Notes: a model not told the origin generated them from the letters alone. A stretch of DNA of 64,000 nt from Desulfovibrio ferrophilus (GCF_003966735.1 NZ_AP017378.1:1783501-1847500), one strand, 5' to 3'; positions 16,944-27,317 are shown, counted from the stretch's first letter. Numbers and translations are program-made.

Positions 16944-19508
16944 TCACTCGATCTGCCCTGGCAGACAGGGCAACACGGCAGGAGGCAGGTGTGCATCGGT
17001 CCAGACCAACCGCAGTTGCCCGCATTTCCCCGTGTCGAAGACCGGCACCCCTCGCCGGGCCAAAGTGGCGCAAACCTCGGGATGCGGAAACCCAAGATGG
17101 TTCAAAAATCCGGCTGCGGCCAGTGCGAATCGAGGCTTGCAACGCTTATACAATTCGGGACTCAAGGCGTCAGCTGCACCGTGGTGCGGCAGTACCAGGA
17201 CCTCAGCCGTCAACCCAGCATCCGAGGTCAACAGCTCATCCAATCCCGGCGCTTCCACATCCCCCGGAATCAAGGCGAGCCCCCGCCCGTTCCAGGTCAG
17301 GCGTAGCACCAGAGAGCCGTCGTTGTTGTCCGCATAGCGTTCCGGGTCATCGGGATGCAACACTTCCAGCGCCACCCCTGGAGCCAGTTCATGACGCATC
17401 CCCGCGCGCCAGACCTCAACGGGAATGCCCCGGTCTCTCAAAATTTCTCGCAATTCGGCGCCCTCCTCACCCGAAACCCAGCGCCCATTATGAGCAAAGC
17501 GCTTCACCGTGCATCGCCGCAATGGATGCAACAGCCCCCGGTAATGATCCTGATCAGGGTGGGTCAACACCACCAAATCCAATTGAGGAAGTCGGCCCCA
17601 AGCCACTTGGGGTGTGACCACGGCCTTCCCCACGTCAAAGGACTTCGACCAGGCCCCTCCCCCATCGATCAAAACCCGATGTCCGCCCGGAGCCTCGACA
17701 AGTACGGATTGCCCCTGTCCCACATCCAGCAGGGTCAAACTCACAGCCTCATCAGCATCAGTGAATTCCCGTTGTGCCCACGGCCAGATCAGGAGCCCCA
17801 CGGCCAGCAGTACTCCTCCCCAGGCGGCCCGATGCCGGGTACGCAACACGACCAACAAGCTCAGGACCAGCGCATAAGTTCCCAGAATCTGCGGCCACAG
17901 CGGACGCATGGGCGTCAGCACAGGAAACCACCCTGCCTCGCCCAAGGCCAACACACCTTGCGCACATGCCTCCAGTAATGCCGCATCCAGAGCCAACAGC
18001 CCCTGCCCCAGCCAGGACACTCCCGGCAGGGTCGACAGCAACGCCCCCGCCAAACCGGCAGGGATGGCGAACAACCCCAACACCGGCAGCCACACAGCGT
18101 TTGTCCACAGCCCCAGAGCCACCTGCCCGAAATACCAGACACTGAGCGGCAACAGCGCCAGTGTGGCGGCAGTACTCACGGCCAACACGCCCAACGTGCT
18201 ACGAATGACCGAACCAACCAGCACGGAGACCCATTTGCTCAAACGCATTCTTATCGCGTCCTTCGAGTCGCTCTCTGTTCCAGCAATTCGCTGTTCACCC
18301 GGCAGGCGTACTTTGGAAATCATTCGCCACAGGATCGGCCCCAGAATGGAGATTCCGGCCACGGCCACCACGGACAATTGCAAACGGATATCGAACAGGG
18401 ACAATGGGGAAACCAGCAGAATCAGGGCTACAGCAGCAAACAACCCGTCCAGCAGAGGGCGCTCGCGGTCCAGCCAGAGCATCACCCCCCAACTGAACAA
18501 CATCACCGCAGCTCGGACCAGACTGGGCGAAGCCCCACCCAACCAGAGATAAAACAGTGCAAAGGGTATAGCCAGGAGCACCCCCAGCTTCAAACGCGGA
18601 CACCGCAGATAGAGAGCCGGGCGAATCCACCCCAGCAACCAGGCCAGGGCAAAGCCCATGGTCGCTGCAAAACCCAAATGAAGTCCGGAAAGTGCCAGAC
18701 TGTGCCCCAAGGCGGCGTCCTGCACTGCTGCGTACAGATTTTCGTCCAGGAGCAACCGATCCCCCAGGACCAACGCTGCCAGCAATGCCCGTCCATGACC
18801 ATCCGTCCTCAACGAATCGGAAGGATTGGTTGTTCGCGCTTCGTAGGCCACGACGTCTCCACTCACAGCCAGTCGCATGGCCTCCCGCCAGCGCTCCAGC
18901 ATCCCAGGAGGGGGGCCGGACAACTCAGGTGCACCCTTTGCCCCATGAGTCCAACCCCGGTAGAACACGCCTTGGCGCTGCCAATGAAACACTGTATCCC
19001 AGCCCCCGTCATTGGCATAGCCACGAACCGGGCGCACCCGCATCCGCACCTGCACCTCTTGCCCCGCATGAGGCCGGGTACGCGGGAAATGCCAGTTCCA
19101 AAGCAACAGACCGGGGATTTCCCCCTGCTGTCCGTCCACCAATGAGTATCGAGCCTCGCCCAGAAAGACGCGCAACACACCGCCAGGACGAGTTTCCACA
19201 TGATCGACCCGGCCCTGGACCACAGCGGTTTTTCGATCCAGCATCCATTGGGGAGGTGAGTCTGGGGGAACAGGTAAAACCGCAACGGCCCAACCCAACC
19301 CCACAAGAAAACACGCAGCCACAGCCACTCGGGCACGCATCTTCAGGCTCGAAGCCCGGCACAATAGAAAAATAAAAATCAAGGAAAGGCAGGCGGGAAA
19401 GGGAAAACGCAGTCCCAGAATTCCGGCAGCGAACCCCAGGATTCCATACTGCCAGGGCAGAAGCCCCGGCGGAATGAGGCGTCTCTGGTGCTGCTCAGTC
19501 CGGTGCAT
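16944..19508 (-). CDS. comEC: ComEC/Rec2-family DNA uptake channel
   Basis: 854 residues. The N-terminal region holds several membrane helices and a DUF4131-type domain; the middle competence domain has LGHSLALSGLHLGFAATMG, a conserved block of ComEC; the C-terminal beta-lactamase-like domain has LLDVGQGQSVLVEAPGGHR, LIDGGGAW and the metal motif LTHPDQDHYRG, with HHG later. ComEC moves single-stranded DNA across the inner membrane in transformation. The full three-part layout is intact, so it may be functional. It lies 26 bases after lpxB on the same strand. No other competence gene is in the window. Confidence 0.93.
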   Translation of the reverse strand: MHRTEQHQRRLIPPGLLPWQYGILGFAAGILGLRFPFPACLSLIFIFLLCRASSLKMRARVAVAACFLVGLGWAVAVLPVPPDSPPQWMLDRKTAVVQGRVDHVETRPGGVLRVFLGEARYSLVDGQQGEIPGLLLWNWHFPRTRPHAGQEVQVRMRVRPVRGYANDGGWDTVFHWQRQGVFYRGWTHGAKGAPELSGPPPGMLERWREAMRLAVSGDVVAYEARTTNPSDSLRTDGHGRALLAALVLGDRLLLDENLYAAVQDAALGHSLALSGLHLGFAATMGFALAWLLGWIRPALYLRCPRLKLGVLLAIPFALFYLWLGGASPSLVRAAVMLFSWGVMLWLDRERPLLDGLFAAVALILLVSPLSLFDIRLQLSVVAVAGISILGPILWRMISKVRLPGEQRIAGTESDSKDAIRMRLSKWVSVLVGSVIRSTLGVLAVSTAATLALLPLSVWYFGQVALGLWTNAVWLPVLGLFAIPAGLAGALLSTLPGVSWLGQGLLALDAALLEACAQGVLALGEAGWFPVLTPMRPLWPQILGTYALVLSLLVVLRTRHRAAWGGVLLAVGLLIWPWAQREFTDADEAVSLTLLDVGQGQSVLVEAPGGHRVLIDGGGAWSKSFDVGKAVVTPQVAWGRLPQLDLVVLTHPDQDHYRGLLHPLRRCTVKRFAHNGRWVSGEEGAELREILRDRGIPVEVWRAGMRHELAPGVALEVLHPDDPERYADNNDGSLVLRLTWNGRGLALIPGDVEAPGLDELLTSDAGLTAEVLVLPHHGAADALSPELYKRCKPRFALAAAGFLNHLGFPHPEVCATLARRGVPVFDTGKCGQLRLVWTDAHLPPAVLPCLPGQIE

Positions 19509-19534
19509 GGCCCTCCCCCCTCAGGTGGCTGCGA

Positions 19535-20680
19535 TCATTTCATGGCAGCGATGGACTCCAGGTCCTTCAGAATAATCTCTACCGCCCGGTCCGGGGCACC
19601 TGGTTTGCCAACCATGTCAGCCAGGCGTTCCAGCCGGGCATGTACGGCAACCATGGCGCTCTCGTCCGTGAGCCAGGCCAAAGCCTTGTCCGCAATGGCC
19701 TCCCCGCAGGCCTCTTCCTGAAGCAATTCCGGGAAGGCTTCTTCACCAAGAATCAGGTTGGGCAGACTGATGAACTCCACCTTCACCACGGCCTTGCCAA
19801 TACGATATGACAGAGGCGAGACCTTATAGGCGACCACAGTGGGCGTCCCAAGCAGGGCGGTCTCCAGAGTCACGGTTCCCGAGGCTGCCAGGATGGTCTC
19901 GCACTGGCGCATGAAACGATAGCGATCTTCTGGCGGGAGAATTTCAATGGGCAGGTCGTCCGGCAGATACGGGGCCAGCTTGGCCTCGCTGACGCCCGGT
20001 GCGCGGACCAGGGAAAAACTGACTTCGGGCAGGCGCTCGGCAATACGCCGGGCCGCATCCACAAACTCCGGCAACAGTGTTTCAATTTCCCGGGTACGAC
20101 TCCCCGGCAGGATGCCCACCCGCCCCTTGATGCGCTCAATATCGCTCAGTTCATCAAGAGGCACCTGATCCATGAGAGGATGGCCCACATAGTCTGCTTC
20201 AAGCCCGTGTCTGGCCAGAAAAGGCTTCTCGAAAGGCAAAATGCACAGCACCCGGCGCACGAACTTCTTGAGGAAGTTCACACGCCCGGTTCTCCAGGCC
20301 CAGACCTGAGGACAAATGTAGTAGTAAACGGGAATACCCAGCCGGCGGGCCATGCGCGCCACGAAGAAATTGAAATCAGGCGAGTCGATGAGCACGATGG
20401 CATCCGGCCGTTCCTTTTTCAGACACAAGTACAACCTGCGCATCAGACCAAGCACCCGTGGTAGATGAGCCAGCACTTCGGTCAGCCCCACCAGTGACAA
20501 TTCGCTGATATTGAATTGTTCACTGAATCCAGCCTCGGCCATGGCAGGACCGCCCATCCCCAGGCAATGCAGCCTCTCATCCCTCTTTTTCAGAGCCCTG
20601 ACCAGAAGTGCTCCATGCAGATCGCCGGACACTTCTCCTGCGTTGATCCAGATTCGACGGGCTTTTATTGCTTTATTCAT
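19535..20680 (-). CDS. lpxB: Lipid-A-disaccharide synthase
   Basis: 381 residues from the ATG at 20680, close to the 382 of E. coli LpxB; in-frame upstream starts would add an unrelated leader. Family blocks are visible: IWINAGEVSGDLHGA at the start, CLGMGGPAMAEAGF, VLIDSPDFNFFVAR, YYICPQVWAWR, GRVGILPGSRTREI and the ILAASGTVTLETALLGTP stretch. LpxB joins UDP-2,3-diacylglucosamine to lipid X in lipid A synthesis at the inner membrane. It shares a strand with comEC, and a Gfo/Idh oxidoreductase is transcribed divergently from the same intergenic region. Confidence 0.96.
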   Translation of the reverse strand: MNKAIKARRIWINAGEVSGDLHGALLVRALKKRDERLHCLGMGGPAMAEAGFSEQFNISELSLVGLTEVLAHLPRVLGLMRRLYLCLKKERPDAIVLIDSPDFNFFVARMARRLGIPVYYYICPQVWAWRTGRVNFLKKFVRRVLCILPFEKPFLARHGLEADYVGHPLMDQVPLDELSDIERIKGRVGILPGSRTREIETLLPEFVDAARRIAERLPEVSFSLVRAPGVSEAKLAPYLPDDLPIEILPPEDRYRFMRQCETILAASGTVTLETALLGTPTVVAYKVSPLSYRIGKAVVKVEFISLPNLILGEEAFPELLQEEACGEAIADKALAWLTDESAMVAVHARLERLADMVGKPGAPDRAVEIILKDLESIAAMK

Positions 20681-20814
20681 GCGTTCCGAGGGAGTATTGA
20701 GGTTTTGGCAGACGCGGCAAAATATGTTAGTCGCCACGCGAACGTAAGCCAAACACAGGCCGGAAGCAACGGACTCGTCACCCGGCCCAAAGATACCTTT
20801 TGAGGAATACCACC

Positions 20815-21756
20815 ATGAGCAATGAAAACACTCCCATGAACGTCGGCGTCATCGGTCTGGGCTGGATGGGCAAGCTGCACCTGCGTGTGTACTCCGAACT
20901 CCCCGGCGTCAACGTCGTGGGTGTCATGGATACCGAACAGGCTGCCCTGGATGAAGTCCACGAGCGCTTTGGCGTTCCGACCTTCGACAATTTGGACGAC
21001 CTGCTGTCCCAACCTCTGGACGCCGTCAGCGTCTGCGTGCCCACCGTGTATCACCTGCCCGTGGGGTTGAAAGTCATGGATGCGGGCGTCCCGCTGCTGA
21101 TAGAGAAGCCCCTGGCGGCCTCGGCAGACGAAGGCCGCCAGTTGCTGGACAAAGCCAACGAAAAAGGCCTGCCCCTGATGGTTGGTCATATCGAGCGCTT
21201 CAATCCGGCTGTCCGGCGGGTCAAGGAGTTGGTCGAGGACAATGGTGTCATCTCCATCCAGATCGAGCGCGTCGGACCCTACCCGCCCCGCATTCAGGAT
21301 GTGGGTGTGATGCGCGACCTGGGCTCTCATGATATCGACCTGATCCGGTTCATCACTGGCTCGGAGTACAAGAGCGCCTATGCGGTGACCTCCACCACCA
21401 TCGGCAAGCACGAAGACACCGCGCTGATCACCGCCGAAATGGAGAACGGAGTCCTGGCCCATGTCAATACCAACTGGGTCACCCCGTACAAATCTCGTTT
21501 CATTCATATCGCCACCAAGGATCGCTACATCGCCGCCGACCTGATCACTCAGCAGGTCAAGGCCTACAGCAAGTTCGAGGGCTACGATGCCCACTATTCC
21601 ATCAAGGAATGGCCGGTCATGTACCGCGAACCCGTGGTGGAAGAACTGAAGGCCTTCCTGGCCGCCGTGAAAGACGGCACCCCCTTGCCCATCACCGGTG
21701 AGGACGGACTGAAGGTTCTGGAGATCATTGAGCGCCTGGAGCAGTGCGCCTGCTAG
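20815..21756 (+). CDS. Gfo/Idh/MocA-family oxidoreductase
   Basis: 313 residues from the ATG at 20815, preceded by GAGGA; a TTG at 20800 is in frame but lies before that site. The N-terminal NAD(P)-binding motif is NVGVIGLGWMGKLH, and the substrate-side EKPLA motif (IEKPLAAS) follows at ~residue 96. These enzymes oxidise or reduce sugar hydroxyls. Its position, divergent from lpxB, suggests a sugar of lipid A or LPS; GnnA, which oxidises UDP-GlcNAc for amino-sugar lipid A, belongs to this family, but the sequence alone does not prove that role. It ends at a good terminator. Confidence 0.85.
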   Translation: MSNENTPMNVGVIGLGWMGKLHLRVYSELPGVNVVGVMDTEQAALDEVHERFGVPTFDNLDDLLSQPLDAVSVCVPTVYHLPVGLKVMDAGVPLLIEKPLAASADEGRQLLDKANEKGLPLMVGHIERFNPAVRRVKELVEDNGVISIQIERVGPYPPRIQDVGVMRDLGSHDIDLIRFITGSEYKSAYAVTSTTIGKHEDTALITAEMENGVLAHVNTNWVTPYKSRFIHIATKDRYIAADLITQQVKAYSKFEGYDAHYSIKEWPVMYREPVVEELKAFLAAVKDGTPLPITGEDGLKVLEIIERLEQCAC

Positions 21757-21784
21757 CCACGCCCAAGCCAGACATTAAATAGCA

Positions 21785-21818
21785 AAGGCCCCTGCCAATC
21801 CGGCGGGGGCCTTTTTCT
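21785..21818 (+). terminator. Terminator between the Gfo/Idh gene and the sensor kinase
   Basis: AGGCCCCTGCC and GGCGGGGGCCT form a GC-rich stem around AATCC, followed by TTTTC. It sits between convergent genes and, with a weaker T run on the other strand, may serve both. Confidence 0.85.
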
Positions 21819-21839
21819 TTCTGCATGCCTTACACGCGT

Positions 21840-24800
21840 TCAGGAATTGTCCACGGTCGGTGCCCCCACAGGAAGATTGATGACAAACGTGCAACCGCGC
21901 CCCGGCGTCGATTCCACATGGAAATCGCCACTGTGCTTGGTGGTGACAATAAAATACGACACGGACAATCCCAGCCCTGTCCCCTCCCCGGCTTCCTTGG
22001 TCGTAAAGAACGGTTCAAAAACACGCTTGCGGATGTGCGACTCCATGCCGGGGCCGTTATCCTCCACCTCGATACGCACACCAGCAGTCTCTTTGAATGT
22101 ACGGATGGTGATCTGCGGCTGCTTGGATTCGTCTCCTTCCTTGGTCAGGGCCTGAGCGGCATTGCGCAACAGATTGAGTACGACCTGCTCAATTTCAGAA
22201 GGTGTGCAGTACACCTTGGGCAAGCCTGATTCAAATTCCCGTTCGACCCGGATCTTGCGAAAATCATAACTCTTCTTGAGATCGTAATCCTTGGAGGCCA
22301 ACTCCACGGTTGCATTGAGCAAGGTTTCGATATCCACCTGAATTTTCTCGGATGCACTCCGACGGCTGAATTCCAGCATGTTGGTCACGATCTCCGCAGC
22401 ACGCAGACCCGAGTCACGGATGCCCTCGATCATGCTCAACACCTTCCGCCGTTCCAGATATTCCCTGATCTTGGGCAGGGGCACATCCACCTCTTCGGCA
22501 ACCTTGATATTGCCAGGCAACCCATCGGAGACGCGCCGGATGATATTCTGCACAGCTTGCAGAATTCCACCCAGAGGATTGTTGATCTCATGGGCCATGC
22601 CAGCAGCCAGCCCACCGACGGACATCATCTTTTCGGTTTGGACCATCATTTCTTCCATACGCACACGATCGGTGATGTCGTCCACGCGCATCACGGCCTG
22701 TTCGCCGCCACCAGTCGCGGTCAGGGGGTAAACCATCACGTCTTCGTATCGGACCTGCCCTTCGTGCTCGCGCACGACCTTGGGCAAATGCTGGGGCATG
22801 CGCATGTTCATGGCTCGCTGAAAGATCTCGCTGTACCCAAGTGCTTCGTGAAAGATCTCGGACAAGCACAACGAATCAGTCTTGACCCCCGGAAGTCCAA
22901 GCTGTCGCACGGCAGCGGAGTTCCAGTTGGTAATCCGCCCTTTCCTGTCCAGACCGAGCACGGCAGAAGGCATGGAGTCGATGACATCCTTAATGTATCG
23001 GCTGGCGCTCAGAATCTTTTCCTCTGCCATCTTCCGGTCATGAATATCCTCGAGAATCCCCTCGAAATGATCAATACGACCCTGCTCATCAAGAATCGCA
23101 CGGGCATGCATTGCACCCCAGCGTTGACCACGCTCTCTGCACTTGAACAACACCTCAAAGCCTGAGACCCCTCGCTTCTTGTGCATCTCTTCCACAAACC
23201 TGTCGCGATCTGTGGGATTCACGTAAACCTGAGTCCTGAGATCTGTAACCCCATGGAGGAGATCCTCTGCAGAAGAATACCCCAGGAACCTGGCAAAGGC
23301 CGGATTGGCACTCAACAATTTGCCCTCGGGAGAGCTCTGAAAAATCCCCTCCATGGCGTTCTCGAAAATGCCTCGATACTTGCGCTCGGCCGTGGCCAAG
23401 TCCTCCTCCGTCCGCCTGCGTTCCGCAATCTCCTCCATCAGCTTAATATTGGCCTTGACCAATTCATCCGCGTGTTCCTTGAGCAGGACTTCACGCTCCT
23501 GATAATAATCGATGCGTTTGGCCAAATCCTCGGGAGACAATTTCAGGTCAGCCAGGATGTCTGCATACACCTCCGATAGCTCCATTGTTTCCCGAGTCGA
23601 ATACAGACTGCCGTCGCGCATGGTCTTGTATGCAGCAGCGGAACCGATCACACCTGTCAGCACCCGTTCGGATTCGGCATACAAGGCCATCAATTGCCGA
23701 ATATTAATGGTTTCCATCCCATGCAGCCCGGCCTCTTCCAAACAGCGTTCGGACAATTCAACTGCCTTGCGGGCCGGATAATAACCAGAGAATTGGCGAG
23801 CTAACAGACGCCGCTTACTATCCAGATCTATATGCGAGCTCCAGCCTCGTGCCTGCCGAACAACCTTGCTGCGCCCCACCACCTCGCTCAAGGACTGCGG
23901 GTCTCTATCTCTCAACGCTTCGCCCATGAACACCGACATCACGACATACAGCCCACCATTAAGCAGCATGGACCAGAACAATGAATGGGTTAGCGGATCC
24001 AGGACATCCAACCCCAGCAGAGCTTCGGGCCGCAACCAACTCACCCCGAGAGGCCCAACGTCCAAAACGCTTGCAGCCAGCCAACCACTGCGGACAAAGG
24101 CGGGAACCAGCATGGTCCAGCCCCAGACGACAAATCCGGCCCCCAAGCCAGCAATGGCTCCCTCGCGAGTGCCACCATCCCAGAACAGACCACCCAGAAC
24201 CGCTGGGGCAAATTGGAGGGCCGCTGCAAAGGAGATGATTCCCATGTTCACCAGAATATAGGAATCACCCATCATGACGTTGAAGGCGAACCCGAGGGTC
24301 AGGAACACGATGACAACGGCCCAGCGCCCCTGCAGCAGATATCTCCTGATAAAACTCAGCTTCGGGAACAGGTCCAATGCGGGCAAGAGAAGATGGTTCG
24401 TGATCATCGTCGCCATGGTCATGGTGCTGACGACAATCATGCTCATTCCGGCTGACAGCCCTCCCAAAAAGGCCAGGATACCCAGTCCGTGGGCTCCACT
24501 CATAAACGGCAGCCGCAGCACAAACGAATCCGCAGCATCGCGGGGCAGGCCAAAGGCCAGTCCCCCCATGGCAATGGGCATCACGAAAATCTGCAGCAAA
24601 AAAACATATAAGGGGAACAACCACATGGCCTTGAGAATATGCCGTTCATCGGAATTCTCCACCACAGCCACATGAAACTGCCGGGGCAGGAGCAACCCGG
24701 CAAACATGGTCAGGAACAACATGCTGGCCCAGGTCATGTACGCGTTGGTGCTGCCATCACCAACCCCGGTGAGCACCTCGAAGGGCAAGGCCTCCACGCG

Positions 24801-25487
24801 GGCATAGATATCATCCAGGCCATCAAACATGCCCCAGGTCACATACGCACCCACGGCTGTCAGGGCCATCAGCTTGACCACGGATTCCACAGCAACCGCA
24901 GCAATCATCCCTTGATGCCGCTCAGTGGGGTCAAGCCGCCGCACACCGACAAGGATGGTGAAGACGCTCATGAATGCGACCAGGGCAGGCCCGGCAGCAT
25001 CAAGCCAGGCAGGTCGCAATACCGGCCCCTGCCCCGAAGAGAATGTGGCTGCGATTTCCAGGGTCGAAAGGATCGCTTTCATCTGCAAAGCCACATAGGG
25101 CAAGCTGCCCACGAGAGCCATCATTGTCACAAGTGCGGCCACGGACTGGGAGTGATCATATCGCGCGGAAATGAAATCCGCGATACTGGTCACGCGTCGT
25201 TCTGTCTTGAAGCGAACCATACGTCGCAGCACAATCCACCAGACCGTGGCAGAAAGCAGAATGCCCAACGTAATAGGCGCGTACATGTAGCCGGAACGGG
25301 CCGCCAGCCCCACGCTGCCGTAGAACGACCATGTGGTGCTGTAAACAGCAAGAGCCAGGGCATAGACATATGGGCTGGACTCAACCCGCTTACGCCAGGA
25401 TGGAGATTCCTCCACGAACAGGGCAATGGCGAACACAATGGCCGCATAGATGGCAATGATACCGAGAAGCATACCGGAAGCGCCCAT
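21840..25487 (-). CDS. Symporter-like sensor histidine kinase with two PAS domains
   Basis: 1215 residues. The first ~530 residues are a multi-helix region resembling sodium/solute symporters (TTWSFYGSVGLAARSGYMY, ADFISARYDHSQSVAAL), as in CbrA. After a linker there is a PAS domain near 698 (YRGIFENAMEGIFQSSPEG) and another near 830 (IKDVIDSMPSAVLGLDRKG). The HisKA box GMAHEINNPLGG near 962 holds the phosphoacceptor His. The ATPase domain has NLLRNAAQAL, VEDNGPGM and GTGLGLS. It probably senses a transported nutrient. Its ATG overlaps the stop of the small membrane gene upstream. No response regulator adjoins it. Confidence 0.9.
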   Translation of the reverse strand: MGASGMLLGIIAIYAAIVFAIALFVEESPSWRKRVESSPYVYALALAVYSTTWSFYGSVGLAARSGYMYAPITLGILLSATVWWIVLRRMVRFKTERRVTSIADFISARYDHSQSVAALVTMMALVGSLPYVALQMKAILSTLEIAATFSSGQGPVLRPAWLDAAGPALVAFMSVFTILVGVRRLDPTERHQGMIAAVAVESVVKLMALTAVGAYVTWGMFDGLDDIYARVEALPFEVLTGVGDGSTNAYMTWASMLFLTMFAGLLLPRQFHVAVVENSDERHILKAMWLFPLYVFLLQIFVMPIAMGGLAFGLPRDAADSFVLRLPFMSGAHGLGILAFLGGLSAGMSMIVVSTMTMATMITNHLLLPALDLFPKLSFIRRYLLQGRWAVVIVFLTLGFAFNVMMGDSYILVNMGIISFAAALQFAPAVLGGLFWDGGTREGAIAGLGAGFVVWGWTMLVPAFVRSGWLAASVLDVGPLGVSWLRPEALLGLDVLDPLTHSLFWSMLLNGGLYVVMSVFMGEALRDRDPQSLSEVVGRSKVVRQARGWSSHIDLDSKRRLLARQFSGYYPARKAVELSERCLEEAGLHGMETINIRQLMALYAESERVLTGVIGSAAAYKTMRDGSLYSTRETMELSEVYADILADLKLSPEDLAKRIDYYQEREVLLKEHADELVKANIKLMEEIAERRRTEEDLATAERKYRGIFENAMEGIFQSSPEGKLLSANPAFARFLGYSSAEDLLHGVTDLRTQVYVNPTDRDRFVEEMHKKRGVSGFEVLFKCRERGQRWGAMHARAILDEQGRIDHFEGILEDIHDRKMAEEKILSASRYIKDVIDSMPSAVLGLDRKGRITNWNSAAVRQLGLPGVKTDSLCLSEIFHEALGYSEIFQRAMNMRMPQHLPKVVREHEGQVRYEDVMVYPLTATGGGEQAVMRVDDITDRVRMEEMMVQTEKMMSVGGLAAGMAHEINNPLGGILQAVQNIIRRVSDGLPGNIKVAEEVDVPLPKIREYLERRKVLSMIEGIRDSGLRAAEIVTNMLEFSRRSASEKIQVDIETLLNATVELASKDYDLKKSYDFRKIRVEREFESGLPKVYCTPSEIEQVVLNLLRNAAQALTKEGDESKQPQITIRTFKETAGVRIEVEDNGPGMESHIRKRVFEPFFTTKEAGEGTGLGLSVSYFIVTTKHSGDFHVESTPGRGCTFVINLPVGAPTVDNS

Positions 25488-25699
25488 CAGCCATTCCTCT
25501 CATTATCGCTTCCCTCCCGTACCCGGGCGACAATGAACAGCAGGACAATAATCAAGGTGGCACCGAAGGTCAGATAGAGAGCAAAGCCCTGCCCGCCCTC
25601 CGCCAAAGTAATCAGTGGCCACCCGAAAAGCAGCCCTGCCAATACAAAAAGAAGCAGCAGGCTCATGTTTCGCCCAAAAAACAACTTCATCCGTTTCAT
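25487..25699 (-). CDS. Small two-helix membrane protein upstream of the symporter-kinase
   Basis: 70 residues with two hydrophobic helices (MSLLLLFVLAGLLFGWPLITL and YLTFGATLIIVLLFIVARV) and a charged C-terminus. Its stop codon overlaps the kinase start as TGATG, so the two are translated together. Small membrane proteins of this kind commonly precede sodium/solute-symporter genes. It may be an accessory subunit of the symporter-like domain. No function is assigned. Confidence 0.75.
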   Translation of the reverse strand: MKRMKLFFGRNMSLLLLFVLAGLLFGWPLITLAEGGQGFALYLTFGATLIIVLLFIVARVREGSDNERNG

Positions 25700-25806
25700 T
25701 CCCTACTCCGGAATCAACGCGCAACATAAATCGAACTCCATACTACCTATAGTTTAATCATTTTTACAAGGTCTGCGTCAAATCATTCCGGGTTGTTGCA
25801 GGTAAC

Positions 25807-25841
25807 AAAAAAACCCCGGTTCCAATTTTGAAACCGGGGTC
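25807..25841 (-). terminator. Rho-independent terminator after murA
   Basis: On the minus strand ACCCCGGTTTC and GGAACCGGGGT pair around a short AT loop, followed by a run of seven T. It is 48 bases after the murA stop. Confidence 0.9.
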
Positions 25842-25888
25842 TGCAATCAATTTCTGGAGCACGAAAGAACGGCTCGCCTCGATCAAAA

Positions 25889-27142
25889 CTACTCTTTTTC
25901 GCGGCGAATATGCCCCCCCACCGCCAGCAGTTTATTCTCGATGCGCTCATACCCACGATCCAGATGGTAAATGCGCTGCACTTCTGTTACTCCCTTGGCT
26001 GCCAGCCCAGCCAGGACCAGCGAGGCCGAAGCACGCAGGTCCGATGCCATGACCGGCGCGCCACGCAATTCGGTGACACCTCGAACCATAGCGGTGCGTC
26101 CATCAAGGGTAATGTCCGCCCCCATGCGCCTGAGTTCCTGCACATGCATGAAACGGTTCTCAAAAATGGTTTCCTTGATCATCCCCGCGCCTTGGGCCAC
26201 GCACATGGTGGCCATGATCTGGGCCTGCATGTCCGTGGGATATCCAGGAAATGGCAAGGTGGTCACGTTGGCACCGTTGAGGCCATTTCCACGGCGGCAA
26301 AGCACCCCACCCTCAGCTTCTTCGATGGTCATACCCATCTCTCGGAGCTTCTGGACCACGGCCTCCAGTTCAAACAGCGGACAATCCTCGACGATAAGCT
26401 CACCGTCGGTGATGGCGGCTGCGCAGAGGAAGGTTCCGGCTTCGATGCGGTCGGGCATGATGCGATATTCGCAGCCAGTAAGCTTCTCAACACCCTGTAC
26501 GGTAATGACGCTGGTCCCGTGCCCGGTAATCTTGGCTCCACAGGCGATCAGGAATTTAGCCAGGTCCACGACTTCCGGCTCACGCGCGGCATTGACCAGC
26601 ATGGTCTCGCCCTCGGCCAGAGCCGCAGCCATAAGCAGGTTCTCGGTTCCACCCACGGTGGGGAAGTCGAACTGAATATGCGCGCCCTTCAATCCGTCCT
26701 TGCAGGTGCCATGGATATAACCGGCATCCAGATCAAAAGTGGCACCCATTGCCTCCAGTCCCTTAAGGTGCAGATCAACGGGTCGGGCTCCAATGGCGCA
26801 GCCTCCGGGCAAGGAGACCTTGGCCTCTCCCATCCGAGCCAGAAGCGGCCCAAGGCACAGCACCGAAGCTCGCATGGTCTTCACCAGATCGTAGGGGGCC
26901 TCGATCTTCAGGTCACACATTTCCACCTTTGCGGTGTTGCCCTCGAAGGAACTCGCACATCCCAGGATTTCCAGCAGCTTCAACGTCGTGTGAATATCCC
27001 GCAATCTGGGCACATTGGTATAGGTGATGGGACCTTCCACCGCCAGTGCTGCCAACAGAATAGGCAATGCGGCATTCTTGGCGCCACTGACCTTAATGGT
27101 ACCGGAAAGGGGTCTGCCCCCCTCAATCACAAGCTTGTCCAT
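25889..27142 (-). CDS. murA: UDP-N-acetylglucosamine 1-carboxyvinyltransferase
   Basis: 417 residues from the ATG at 27142, matching the usual MDKL-type start; a GTG three codons upstream also exists. Family motifs: [20 protein letters not shown] at the N-terminus, [19 protein letters not shown] with the catalytic Cys, and FPTDMQAQ-like [10 protein letters not shown]. MurA transfers enolpyruvate to UDP-GlcNAc, the first committed step of peptidoglycan synthesis in the cytoplasm; the Cys is the target of fosfomycin. The gene stands alone between the sensor-kinase operon and tRNA-His and ends at a terminator. Confidence 0.97.
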   Translation of the reverse strand: MDKLVIEGGRPLSGTIKVSGAKNAALPILLAALAVEGPITYTNVPRLRDIHTTLKLLEILGCASSFEGNTAKVEMCDLKIEAPYDLVKTMRASVLCLGPLLARMGEAKVSLPGGCAIGARPVDLHLKGLEAMGATFDLDAGYIHGTCKDGLKGAHIQFDFPTVGGTENLLMAAALAEGETMLVNAAREPEVVDLAKFLIACGAKITGHGTSVITVQGVEKLTGCEYRIMPDRIEAGTFLCAAAITDGELIVEDCPLFELEAVVQKLREMGMTIEEAEGGVLCRRGNGLNGANVTTLPFPGYPTDMQAQIMATMCVAQGAGMIKETIFENRFMHVQELRRMGADITLDGRTAMVRGVTELRGAPVMASDLRASASLVLAGLAAKGVTEVQRIYHLDRGYERIENKLLAVGGHIRREKE

Positions 27143-27185
27143 GCACTCCACCTTATGTAAATTAACGTTCTCTTCTTAAAAACAC

Positions 27186-27214
27186 TTGACCGTCCACCGG
27201 TCCTCAGTTAAATC
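27186..27214 (+). promoter_or_regulatory. Sigma-70-type promoter of tRNA-His
   Basis: TTGACC and TAAATC are separated by 17 bases and end 15 bases before the tRNA 5' end. The -10 box is imperfect; the call rests on spacing and position. Confidence 0.55.
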
Positions 27215-27228
27215 AACCTTCCTCTTGC

Positions 27229-27305
27229 GGTGGGTGTAGCTCAGTTGGTAGAGCACCTGGTTGTGGCCCAGGTGGCCGTGGGTTCAAGTCCCATCACTCA
27301 CCCCA
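27229..27305 (+). tRNA. tRNA-His (anticodon GTG)
   Basis: A full cloverleaf can be drawn. The acceptor stem GTGGGTG pairs with CACTCAC (one G-T), and an extra encoded G at 27229 pairs with C73 as in histidine tRNAs. The anticodon stem CCTGG/CCAGG encloses the loop TTGTGGC (anticodon GTG at 27263-27265), and the T arm is GTGGGTTCAAGTCCCAT. CCA is encoded. Confidence 0.97.
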
Positions 27306-27317
27306 TAAGAAGAATAT

